A DNA stretch of 64,000 nt. Origin: Prevotella jejuni (GTDB lineage: Bacteria > Bacteroidota > Bacteroidia > Bacteroidales > Bacteroidaceae). The notes below the pieces were generated by a model that searched no databases, had not been told where the DNA came from, and worked only from the letters and a program-made list of their open reading frames with translations. Where the stretch lies: the NCBI RefSeq assembly GCF_900187995.1, contig NZ_FZNZ01000002.1, positions 118,859-182,858 of the forward strand. Reading direction: 5' to 3'. The position numbers and the translations under genes were made by a program. Positions 55,440 to 63,769 of this stretch are shown here, one piece after another (position 1 is the stretch's first letter; each line of letters starts with the position of its first letter).

Positions 55440-55598
55440 TGCTGGGTTATTGGCTGTGAATTATTGGTTATTGAGGGTTAATTATTAGGTGATAAGGGCT
55501 TAGCTATTTTATCATATTGAGTGTTCATTAATGAGCAATTAGGTGTTGAAATAGAAGAAACACGTGAAAATATAGAAAGAACACATGTTAAAACTGTC

Positions 55599-55630
55599 CA
55601 TCAACACCCAACACTCAACATTTATCACCC
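55599..55630. repeat. CAACACCC repeat cluster, locus 3
   Basis: CATCAACACCCAACACTC and following bases on the plus strand, ending at the stop of the GNAT-like gene, in the same arrangement as the cluster at the dapB stop. Confidence 0.75.
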
Positions 55631-56773
55631 AATAGCTTTCCTATAGCATCTACGCTTCTTGTGCATTGTTGGGTCTAATGGGCCCCACTGACTCTGTACG
55701 CTTTCGTTGGTTTCCATCTCCACATGCGTTTCACCCCACTTGAAGCCGTATTTCACATAACGTGGAATGAGGTCAGCGAAGACAAGGGAGTTAGCTCCCT
55801 TTGAGCGATACTCTGGTAGGACACCAATAAGAAGAAGGTCTACAACCTCCGTCTTATGGAACTTTATTGCACGTAGTAAATGCCACCATCCGAATGGGAA
55901 AAGACGTCCACGGTGGCACTTCTGCAAGGCACGAGTCAGTGATGGAATTGTAATAGCAAGCCCAACTAACTGGTTGTCCTTATTCCCGTCCTCTACAACA
56001 GTTATCAGATCGAGGTCGGCAAGAGGGAAGTACATCTTGACATACTGGTCTATCTGACGTTCACTCAACTCTGAGAAGCCATAGAGATGAGAGTAAGTAA
56101 CATTGATTAAGTCGAAGAGCTTCTTGCCATAGCCACCTTCGAAGATATCTTTCTTGGTCAGTTTGCGTGCATGGAGATTGTAACGTTTCTCCACCATCTC
56201 TGCTATCTTGGTGTATTTCTCTGGTGCTGTCTCTGGGACATCAAGCCTATATTCTACATAATCATTATCCTTCTCCCAGCCACCAAGCTTCTCCATGTGC
56301 TTTGGATAATAATCATAGTTGTAGCTGGTTGCCATTGTACCGAGCTGATCGAAGCCCCATGTCAACATGCCCTCTGGGTCCATATCGGTGAAACCGAGCG
56401 GTCCAACGATAGAGTCCATGCCCTTTTCTTTACCATAGTCTTCGACCGCCTTTAACAAAGCCTTTGACACTTCTATATCGTCAATGAAGTCTATCCAGCC
56501 GAAGCGGACATCCTTCGTACCCCATTTCTCGTTTGCTCTATTATTGATGATACCGGCTACACGCCCTACTACCTTGCCTTCTTTCAAGGCAAGGAAATAC
56601 TCAGCTTCGCAAAAGTCAAAGGCTGCATTCTTATCCTTTGACAACGTTTTCAACTCATCGCTATAGAGGTTTGGGGCATCATACTGATTGCCCTCGTAGA
56701 GATCATAATGACACTCAATGAAAGCCTTTAGGTCTTTCTTCGTCTCTACTCGCTTTATCTGAACTGATGACAT
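55625..56773 (-). CDS. GNAT-like N-acetyltransferase family protein (YghO-like)
   Basis: A 382-residue cytoplasmic protein with a GNAT-like N-terminal half (EYFLALKEGKVVGRVAGIINNRAN) and a second GNAT-like half including VVDLLLIGVLPEYRSKGANSL, which matches the acetyl-CoA loop position. A family-typical block GPLGFTDMDPEGMLTWGFD lies near residue 145. The substrate is unknown. A full promoter lies at 56813-56844. Confidence 0.82.
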   Translation of the reverse strand: MSSVQIKRVETKKDLKAFIECHYDLYEGNQYDAPNLYSDELKTLSKDKNAAFDFCEAEYFLALKEGKVVGRVAGIINNRANEKWGTKDVRFGWIDFIDDIEVSKALLKAVEDYGKEKGMDSIVGPLGFTDMDPEGMLTWGFDQLGTMATSYNYDYYPKHMEKLGGWEKDNDYVEYRLDVPETAPEKYTKIAEMVEKRYNLHARKLTKKDIFEGGYGKKLFDLINVTYSHLYGFSELSERQIDQYVKMYFPLADLDLITVVEDGNKDNQLVGLAITIPSLTRALQKCHRGRLFPFGWWHLLRAIKFHKTEVVDLLLIGVLPEYRSKGANSLVFADLIPRYVKYGFKWGETHVEMETNESVQSQWGPLDPTMHKKRRCYRKAIG

Positions 56774-56812
56774 TTAATATCTTATTTCGTTATTTTCCTA
56801 ATCTTAAACGTG

Positions 56813-56844
56813 CAAAAGTACTAAAAAAAAGATAGATAGGCAAA
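56813..56844 (-). promoter_or_regulatory. Promoter of the GNAT-like gene
   Basis: Minus-strand TTTG (56844-56841) and TACTTTTG (56820-56813) are 20 bp apart, about 40 bp from the ATG. Confidence 0.78.
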
Positions 56845-57067
56845 TTTAGACTCCTTTTTATTGACTATATGGACTTCTATCATCTGTTAATAGCACTGAT
56901 ATTCACCAACTTCACATACCGTATTAGGCTTCAGCATCCTACATATCTGCCATTAAAACTATTCGTCTTCATGCTCGGCACACTTCTAAAACACGCTGTT
57001 ACAAACATATTCCAATCGTCCATAAAGTCTACCATCACACCATTGTCTTATTGAAGATACCGTTTGT

Positions 57068-58465
57068 CTACATGCCTATCTTCTCACAAACGAAGAGGAG
57101 ATGTTTGTTTTCTGCATCTGTGGTAGCAAAGAGGTAGATGTCTCCTCCTTCTTTTATCTTTAGCCGTTTACGGAGTTCAGCAACACTCATAGGGAAGTTG
57201 CGCACAGCAAGATTGGCTTTGTCAATCCCTGACAGACTATGACGTAGCTCCTTCTTATTAAACGAAGAGACGGCTGTTATCCTAAACTTACGACCAGGGA
57301 AAGCGTCGATGGCCTCATCAGAGACAAAAAGATGAGAATTCAAACTTAATGCTGACAATGGATAACGGGCGGTGAGAAGGGAGAAACAGCCTGCTTTCAT
57401 CAACGAAGCATTAGGCTCATAGAGATACTGACCGGCCATGGGGGCTGTCGAGAGGATACGCTGTGACACTCCTAAAGTCTCTCGAAGGGAATAAGAAACG
57501 ACACTATCATCATTCACACAGAACATCTGTAAGCTTTTGTCTACAGCTATCGTCGCCTCCGTCTCACCCTTAGTCTTCTGCAAAACAAGCAACAACTCTT
57601 TACATTCATTGCGTACAGAAACGATATGAACCTCACGAACAACGCTATCCAAACGGTTTAGTTCGTCTACTGCACGATGCCAATCGAGCATAGGCGATAG
57701 CTTTATTACAACTGTGTCGCCCTTCTCCAAGAGTTCTTCCTCTAATGTTAAGACATCAGGGGTACAATCACTTATCAGCACGGTCTTGCCTCCCTGCTCA
57801 TTACGGCGGGCTGGGTCGAGGAATATCACGGCTACATGGTCGAGCTGATGGAGGTAGGCTGTACCGTCGCCATTGACTACCTCGGCTTGTGTTAAGCCTA
57901 AGGCACGAAAGTTATGACGTGCCACTTCGCACAACTCCTTCTGTTGTTCGACATAAATAGCACGCTCAAAACGACGTGACATAAAGGAGAAATCAACACC
58001 AAAGCCACCTGTTAGGTCGCAGAAGGTCCCTCCCCTACCTTTCTGCTCAGTTCCTTCTCGTGGCGTCAGTGTCGCACTTTCCACTACAGAAGGACTACTC
58101 TGCTCATTTTGAGGACTATTAGTAACCAAAGAGGACAGCCTTATTAAACGTGAAACCAACTGCGCCTTATATTCCGCAGTATGCTCACTCGAACACTGTT
58201 CCATAGACAGATGTGGGGGATAGATGATATCCTCCTTCGCTGCCCAAGACGGTAGTTTCGTACGTGCGGTCTGCCATCCTGTAAGCTGATTGAGCAGGTA
58301 CGGCATATCAATATCGGGGTAACGGTGGGATTGAAGGGCAAGAAGCCTCACCCCCGCCCCCTCTCCGAGTGGAGAGGGGAGTGAAATGTTATGTTTGCTT
58401 AGAACGTCCCGCACATATCTTGGCAGTGGTAGTTCTGAATGACTTATATCGTTTTTTTGCTTCAT
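57068..58465 (-). CDS. THUMP-like class I SAM-dependent methyltransferase
   Basis: A protein of up to 465 residues. The SAM-binding loop is DLTGGFGVDFSFMSRRF (about 149-165), followed by YVEQQKELCEVARHN and the catalytic-type FLDPARRNEQGGK. A C-terminal THUMP-like domain (about 370-465) follows, so an RNA substrate is likely. Residues near 28-42 (LPSPLGEGAGVRL) are coded by a palindromic repeat that also occurs outside genes, so this stretch is an in-frame insertion or marks an over-long start. Confidence 0.85.
   Translation of the reverse strand: MKQKNDISHSELPLPRYVRDVLSKHNISLPSPLGEGAGVRLLALQSHRYPDIDMPYLLNQLTGWQTARTKLPSWAAKEDIIYPPHLSMEQCSSEHTAEYKAQLVSRLIRLSSLVTNSPQNEQSSPSVVESATLTPREGTEQKGRGGTFCDLTGGFGVDFSFMSRRFERAIYVEQQKELCEVARHNFRALGLTQAEVVNGDGTAYLHQLDHVAVIFLDPARRNEQGGKTVLISDCTPDVLTLEEELLEKGDTVVIKLSPMLDWHRAVDELNRLDSVVREVHIVSVRNECKELLLVLQKTKGETEATIAVDKSLQMFCVNDDSVVSYSLRETLGVSQRILSTAPMAGQYLYEPNASLMKAGCFSLLTARYPLSALSLNSHLFVSDEAIDAFPGRKFRITAVSSFNKKELRHSLSGIDKANLAVRNFPMSVAELRKRLKIKEGGDIYLFATTDAENKHLLFVCEKIGM
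58346..58383. repeat. 38-bp palindromic repeat, copy A (inside a gene)
   Basis: CCTCACCCCCGCCCCC leads into CTCTCC-GAGT-GGAGAG and ends GGGGAGTG. It is inside the methyltransferase gene, read in frame as LPSPLGEGAGVRL. Copy B at 58544 is its inverted near-duplicate. Confidence 0.88.
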
Positions 58466-58543
58466 CTAATCCTATATTTGCATTGCCTTAATAGTCCTTA
58501 GAATTTTATTCTTACCATCTATCACAGTAGCAAAGTCGGTAAT

Positions 58544-58581
58544 CACTCCCCTCTCCATTCGGAGAGGGGACGGGGGTGAGG
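58544..58581. repeat. 38-bp palindromic repeat, copy B (intergenic)
   Basis: This is the reverse complement of copy A with only two mismatches in 38 bp, placed between the VanX-type gene stop and the methyltransferase start. Confidence 0.88.
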
Positions 58582-58590
58582 CATCTTTTT

Positions 58591-59325
58591 TTACCTCACC
58601 ACCCTCAAATTCTGCTTTGCCCAGGCCCTTGTACAAAGGTTGAAGTGCCACCACTCTGTACGTAAAGGCATGAAACCTGCAGCACTCATCACCTCACGAA
58701 GGAGTCTGCGGTTGGCGAATGCTTCACGAGAGATTAGTCGATGAGAAACGAGTTCGTTCTCTTTGTCGATATGACTGAACAGTCCCATGTGGTCGACTTT
58801 TGTACCCATTGGAATCGTATCGATAATACAACGTGTGGCACCATCACGCCATGTAGCATCATTCCATGAGGACTTGCAGATACTGATATCTACAGCCATT
58901 CCATAGTTATGCATACCTCCTCCGTGAGCAGGATTAGACACATAGAAGTACTTTGGGGTATCTTTCACTGCGTCCCACATCGTCTGCTGTACGCTCATCG
59001 GTCGTGTAGCATCGAAGATACAAAGGCTTAAATCTGGACGACGACGCTTCAACTCTGCTTGTGCTTTACGCAATGCTTCAGCACAAGCAGGCAATACGTA
59101 GGCATCACGCAAGTCATGATAAAGCACCCGATTACAGAAGTTATCCGTACGAGCATACATCAAAGCCACCTTGATAGAAGGTACTACATGCTTTATATTT
59201 ACCAACCCCTGCTGTTCCATTGACCGTCCTGCTGCCTGCCGACGACTCATCGATGGTGTCTGTGCCTGTATGTTGCTTGCAAACAGTAAAGCAGGAAACA
59301 GTAGCTTATATATAATTCTACACAT
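58591..59325 (-). CDS. D-Ala-D-Ala dipeptidase, VanX/DdpX type (M15D)
   Basis: A 244-residue zinc dipeptidase with a signal peptide (about 1-21, ending IQAQ). The metal motif is HGGGMHNYGMAVDI (about 135-148) with His and Asp ligands, and EWWHF near the C-terminus gives the catalytic Glu and last His. Being exported, it should act on periplasmic D-Ala-D-Ala released from peptidoglycan, for nutrition or recycling, rather than in vancomycin resistance as no vanA/vanH partner is present. Confidence 0.92.
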   Translation of the reverse strand: MCRIIYKLLFPALLFASNIQAQTPSMSRRQAAGRSMEQQGLVNIKHVVPSIKVALMYARTDNFCNRVLYHDLRDAYVLPACAEALRKAQAELKRRRPDLSLCIFDATRPMSVQQTMWDAVKDTPKYFYVSNPAHGGGMHNYGMAVDISICKSSWNDATWRDGATRCIIDTIPMGTKVDHMGLFSHIDKENELVSHRLISREAFANRRLLREVMSAAGFMPLRTEWWHFNLCTRAWAKQNLRVVR

Positions 59326-59363
59326 TGTTATTCATCCTTTGAGTCTATCATTCTTCCCATATA

Positions 59364-59894
59364 TTATCCCCAAGCATTATGGAAGATATTACCAGGATAA
59401 GGGTTTATATATCCCTCCAAACTCGTACCTTTCTTGCCATTTTCACCCTGTATAAATCGCAAAGAAAGCATCGCAGGCTCACTATTTATTCGTGAAGTAT
59501 TCCCTTTTATATTCTTACAAAATGCAATATGCAGGCCTGAAAGGAGTTTAATCAGTTGTTTTCGTGATAAGATATAATACTCAGGAGCATTCTCGTCATT
59601 CTAATAAATAAAGACGTAAGGTCCCTTGACTTCTTTATTTAATTGGTCTATATTGATACTCTCTGATAGATTATAACCTGTAGGAAAATCTCTCCCTCTC
59701 CGAGCTTTCACCTGTATCAACACTGATTTATGTGTCCAAGTGGCGTCATCATATCTAATACATACAATATCTATTGACCTATGATTTCTTACCGATGCAT
59801 TGGCATTCAGTGCTACACAACCTCTCTTGATAAGCTCTGTTACGACAAGTGCTTCACCATAAGCACCTGTCATCTGGGAGTGATTATTACTCAT
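59364..59894 (-). pseudogene. PD-(D/E)XK-like protein interrupted by an in-frame TAG
   Basis: The first 97 codons (59894-59604) encode a protein with SIDIVCIRYD and VLIQVKARRG, the Asp ... Gln-Val-Lys pattern of the PD-(D/E)XK nuclease fold, and end VKGPYVFIY at TAG 59603-59601. The same frame then continues for 78 codons (NDENAPEYYILSRKQLIKLL, later GTSLEGYINPYPGNIF) to TAA 59366-59364. The continuation looks like the expected C-terminal part, so this is one gene of about 176 residues broken by one nonsense codon. The family and target are unknown. Confidence 0.72.
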
Positions 59895-59904
59895 CCTTTA
59901 ATTA

Positions 59905-60204
59905 TTACCACGTTATATCTTTAACTTCAAAACCCTGCTTTTCGCACATCCTCACAAACCGACAATAACCATTCTGCGTTCCAAAGAGAAAGCTTACACG
60001 CTCTGTTAAACTTAACTCATCGTCTGATGATGGGTAATCTGTCAATGTTAATGCATCTCCAGTAGCTATAATTGCCTCATAAAAGCGGTCATAATTATTA
60101 CGAAACTCTTTCATCACAAGGCTACAACTACCACTTTCTTCAAGAAAATACAATTCTATGTTATCAGAATCATAGATGCATGTATAATACTTTAGGTCCT
60201 TCAT
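59905..60204 (-). CDS. Hypothetical protein, 99 aa
   Basis: A small acidic cytoplasmic protein (YYTCIYDSDNIELYFLEESG at the start, LTERVSFLFGTQNGYCRFV in the middle). It lies 10 bp upstream of the interrupted nuclease-like gene on the same strand and has a modest GGAG ribosome site, so the two form a pair. A regulatory or immunity-like role is possible but unsupported; the family is not recognised. Confidence 0.6.
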   Translation of the reverse strand: MKDLKYYTCIYDSDNIELYFLEESGSCSLVMKEFRNNYDRFYEAIIATGDALTLTDYPSSDDELSLTERVSFLFGTQNGYCRFVRMCEKQGFEVKDITW

Positions 60205-60528
60205 ATTATATTTATTTAATCTCCTTAAAAAGTTAGCTATTATTTCTCTTCTGTCAAATTACTTATAGGTCTTATAGCTATATACTGAAAGCATGAACAT
60301 AACATGACCCTCAATAATACTATACCTATCCCATAACACATCTACTTTTCAGTGTAGATATAATGGTTAAAAACAGACAGGGACAGACACCGTCTCCCTC
60401 TCATACGTATTAAAAGTATTGAAAGAAAGCACAGACTCTGCCCCTGTCATCTATAAGAATAACCGCCGAATGAGTTAGGTAACATCCTTATAAGCTGTCT
60501 ACCATATATTCATCTGCATTCGTAGCTA
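60205..60528. other. Intergenic stretch with an imperfect inverted repeat
   Basis: GACAGGGACAGAC near 60380 and GACTCTGCCCCTGTC near 60436 could pair across a loop of about 40 nt, perhaps as part of the kinase-like gene terminator. Nothing else is recognised. Confidence 0.4.
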
Positions 60529-61728
60529 TTATTTCAACGCAGCCTTTTTCTGCTTTACATAATCGCCAAAGACACGATCCACTTCTGCACGCTGCTCACT
60601 GTCGAGTGTGTCGTTGGCCTGAATAAGTCCCTTGTAATAGGCCTTAATAGCCTTTGTAAGCTTCGCCTTGTCTGCAGAATTCTTCTCAAAGAGACGGTCA
60701 AGGTCCTTATAAAGGGCTGGCTTCATCTTATTCATAAAAGCAAGCTTACCAGTGGCTGGCTGCTCAGTAGCTGTCGAAAGACTGTCTGACTGTGCAGAAG
60801 GCTTCATCTTTACCGTGTCTTCAGGCGCCGTCTCTGCGTCTGACTTAAAGACAGATGACATATCAATCTTACCAACCTGGTCGACTAAAGCACCACCATA
60901 GTTATATAACAATATGCCAACTCCTATCACCACAGCAGCAATCAAAGCCAACATAACAGTGCCTTTGCCTATCTTTGGCATAGTGAACGATGGTCCTTCA
61001 TTATTTAAGTCGGCTAAGAACTCATCAATATTACTATAACGGTCGCTCCGCTTAAAGGCACAACAACGCTTAATAACATCGCTATAAGCTAATGTCAAAC
61101 CCATCACCTTCATGATAGTACCGAGGGAATAGATATCAGCCGTACCGTCAGCTGCCATCGTCTCGTCCTTGATCTCTGGTGCCATGAAGCGTGTTGTATC
61201 AGCTGTCAACTTCACATCTTCAGGCGAAAGAACACTGAAATCAATGAGTTTAACATAGTCACCTTGATTGGCAACAAGTACATTTGATGGCTTTAGGTTA
61301 CGATGGATAACCCCTTGCTGATGTGCATAACGCAGTGCATCAGCAATCTGATTGATGATACCAAGCTTCTCATCATCGGTATGACTCTCCTTAAGATAAG
61401 CCTGTAAAGTACGTCCTTCTACATACTCCTCCTCAATACAAAGTCCATAACCATCAACCTCTACCAACCCTTGATAGCGTACAATACCAGCATGATTGAG
61501 TCGTTGGCACTGTTTAAACTCACGTTTCAATGCATTACGAAGCAACGCACGCTCACGATACGCATCCTTCAGTGTCTTCAGAACGACGGTCTGGTCGCCC
61601 TTACGACACTTCACTATCATACAGTATCCCTGCGATGATATTACCTTATATTCGGTATAACTGGCCTTTACAGGCGCATCAGCAGTCTGTGCTTGTTCAT
61701 TAGTGGAAAGTTTGTTCTCACTCATCAA
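60529..61728 (-). CDS. Membrane-anchored Ser/Thr kinase-like protein, predicted pseudokinase
   Basis: A 399-residue protein with a kinase fold (about 27-245), one transmembrane segment (about 258-280) and a periplasmic helical tail. Lys51 (VVLK) and Glu70 of the ion pair are present, and the HRD loop is recognisable, but it reads HRNLKPSN: the catalytic Asp is Asn144. DFG reads DFS (163-165), and the Gly-rich loop is degenerate (ISSQGYCMIVK). Metal-binding Asp163 and Asn149 remain, so nucleotide binding is possible while phosphotransfer is doubtful. A scaffold or sensor role is inferred. No phosphatase gene is adjacent. Confidence 0.88.
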   Translation of the reverse strand: MMSENKLSTNEQAQTADAPVKASYTEYKVISSQGYCMIVKCRKGDQTVVLKTLKDAYRERALLRNALKREFKQCQRLNHAGIVRYQGLVEVDGYGLCIEEEYVEGRTLQAYLKESHTDDEKLGIINQIADALRYAHQQGVIHRNLKPSNVLVANQGDYVKLIDFSVLSPEDVKLTADTTRFMAPEIKDETMAADGTADIYSLGTIMKVMGLTLAYSDVIKRCCAFKRSDRYSNIDEFLADLNNEGPSFTMPKIGKGTVMLALIAAVVIGVGILLYNYGGALVDQVGKIDMSSVFKSDAETAPEDTVKMKPSAQSDSLSTATEQPATGKLAFMNKMKPALYKDLDRLFEKNSADKAKLTKAIKAYYKGLIQANDTLDSEQRAEVDRVFGDYVKQKKAALK

Positions 61729-61766
61729 TATTCGTAGGTTTTAATTCTCTTAACGTCATTTGCGTA

Positions 61767-61774
61767 CAAAAGTA
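61767..61774 (-). promoter_or_regulatory. -7 box of the kinase-like gene
   Basis: Minus-strand TACTTTTG about 40 bp upstream of the start; no -33 match. Confidence 0.5.
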
Positions 61775-62138
61775 GTAAAAAAAAACGAGATAAGACAGAA
61801 AAGAAGGGGGTAAAATGCTGTATTACAATTATTCTCATCTCATAGAATTAATAAACATCAGGATTCTATTTTACAACTTATACTGATATGTTCTTACCCA
61901 ACACATGTGCTGTTAGCGGTGAACACCAATGGTATTGAGGGCCAAATACCATGTAATATATTACTGCTATACAAGCATATTGTTGTTTATAAAGAGCTAT
62001 ACAACCGGAAGTAAACAAACTTTATTTGGTTAGAAGGCTTATTCTTACAAAAGAAACACAATATTATCTACTTAGATAAGAATTAGCATAAGGAGTAAAC
62101 TATTATAGTTTTAGCAGTCAACAAAATTAATAATTAAA
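61775..62138. other. AT-rich intergenic stretch, nothing recognised
   Basis: No gene-like frame, repeat unit or terminator stands out. It is the start of the decayed right-hand region. Confidence 0.4.
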
Positions 62139-62410
62139 TATAGACGTGAACCATGTATATAACCTTCGTCATTAACCCCTACCTTTCACTACATTTTTAT
62201 TGAGACTTTTCATACTCACATCGAGTTCCACAGACAAGCAAACACTACGGCTTACTTAAATGGGAGGAAGACGGACTGTTCATAGATTGAATGACATATA
62301 AAAAGATGATATAATACCACATGGGAATAAGACTGGTATGGACTATATTATACAACTATCTACAAAGAACTACGAATTACGCGAATTGCACGAAGACAGA
62401 GGGCACAGAA
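62139..62410. repeat. 272-bp direct duplication, copy 1
   Basis: This begins TATAGACGTGAACCATGTAT and ends GACAGAGGGCACAGAA. It is roughly 85-90 percent identical by eye to 63086-63358, with small indels and substitutions spread evenly. No coding frame runs through both copies, so it looks like a non-coding repeat. Confidence 0.85.
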
Positions 62411-63085
62411 GGAACAACGATTTCAATATTCTCAGACAGAATGACATAACGACATAGAGTGGCCGAAAGCTCATACATAAACAGAAGAACATAATGACAA
62501 AGAGTGGATAAGGGGCAGAATGAAGATGGGGTACGTCATCTGAATGGTGTCATTGGCTTCATTTCTTTAGGAGCATGAGGAATGCTGATGGGCATACCGG
62601 AGCTGTCTTTCTCTTGGTAAAATCACGCTGGGTTCGATATAAAGTATAGCTTTTAATTCACTGGTGATATAAACCATCGTTTTTCTTGATGTTGCAAAGA
62701 TATGACAGTATTTCTGAGCTTCCTAATTTTTGGATATGTAACTTCAAGAACTTATAATAATTGGAAACGGTCGACAAACTTTTTATTGTGTTAGATGGTA
62801 GGACAGTTGAAATGACATTGTCCTGACCTTAAGAAATTAATTGTACGATTTAGAGGTGTAGGCGTAGAGTTCCCATATAAACCAGCCATGAATAAAACTA
62901 AGGGAAAGGATGGATGATGTAAAGATTTATCGCATACACCATATCCAATACTTACTTTTCATGGTTCAAGAAGACGCCCTTCTGCCTTCAAGAACACGCC
63001 CTTCTTGGTGCTTGTTAAGGCTCTTCTTGTGTCTTAATAAGCACCTTCTCCTCCACTGCTCACAACACACTGATTTAATGCAGGT
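62411..63085. other. Spacer between duplications, decayed DNA
   Basis: A short internal repeat ending GACA(T/A)AGAGTGG occurs twice (about 62436-62462 and 62482-62506). On the minus strand 62550-62680 holds open fragments in two frames (for example SSGMPISIPHAPKEMKP), like a frameshifted gene remnant, but I cannot assign it. A 70-codon plus frame at 62910-63122 has no recognisable features. Confidence 0.35.
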
Positions 63086-63358
63086 TATAGACGTGAACCA
63101 TGTATATAACCTTCGTCATTAACTCCTACCTTTCACTACATTTTTGTTGAGACTTTTCATACTCACACCGAGTTCCACAGACATACAAATACGGCGGTTT
63201 AATTGAGTGGTACAAAGATGGACTGTTCATAGATTGAATGACATATTAAAAGATGATATAATGCCACATGGGGATAAGAGCGGTATGGACTATAACAAAT
63301 AACTATCACCACAGAACTACGAATTATGCGAATTACACTAAGACAGAGGGTACAGAAT
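63086..63358. repeat. 272-bp direct duplication, copy 2
   Basis: Second copy of the 62139-62410 repeat, ending just before the IS30 remnant. Its position beside IS DNA suggests that the duplicated unit spread with or was captured by mobile elements. Confidence 0.85.
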
Positions 63359-63384
63359 CGTGAATTCAACAAGCAAGTGCAAAT

Positions 63385-63679
63385 TTACTTAATTAGTTCG
63401 TAAAAGCAGTCCTGTAGTGTTTTAAAATCTAATTTCTTTCTTGGCCTCATGTTAATTTTCTTTGAATACTTCGTGATTTGTTGCTGGCTGATATGCTCAA
63501 AGGTTTCTTTTTTGGCACGTATTGCATAATTAGTCCGTTAGCATTTTCTATAGCCCTTTTCTGCCACGAAGCGTATGGGTCAGCAAAATATATGGTAACA
63601 CCAAGGCTTTTGGTTATCATTTCATGACAAGCGAATTCTGTACCATTGTCAGTTGTAATAACCTGAACTCGGGTTAAGT
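63385..63679 (-). pseudogene. IS30-family transposase remnant, frameshifted
   Basis: Minus-strand translation gives QVITTDNGTEFACHEM, GVTIYFADPYASW and IENANGLIMQYVPKK, the second Asp and Glu blocks of the IS30 DDE domain. After an A-rich run (63508-63513) the sense continues in another frame: TFEHISQQQITKY and INMRPRKKLDFKTLQDCFYE to a TAA at 63387-63385. The N-terminal two thirds is missing, cut off at about 63680 where IS982 sequence begins. Confidence 0.85.
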
Positions 63680-63769
63680 ATCATACCACTCTTCCGTTTG
63701 GTTTAGTACAACGCCTCTTTAGGCTCAATCTTTTGATTGGGCCTAAAGATAATAATGAAACAGATTACT
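63680..63769. mobile_element. IS982-type element end with terminator hairpin
   Basis: Non-coding end of the element between the IS30 remnant and the transposase stop. A hairpin TTTAGGCTCAATC-TTTT-GATTGGGCCTAAA (about 63716-63746) lies just past the transposase stop. The exact terminal inverted repeat is not resolved. Confidence 0.6.

Noticed and set aside
56869..57054. 61-codon plus-strand frame between two minus-strand genes
   Set aside because: A hydrophobic low-complexity stretch in intergenic DNA with no ribosome site.
58591..59325. VanX-type gene as vancomycin resistance
   Set aside because: No vanA/vanH or VanRS genes; the enzyme has a signal peptide, unlike cytoplasmic VanX.
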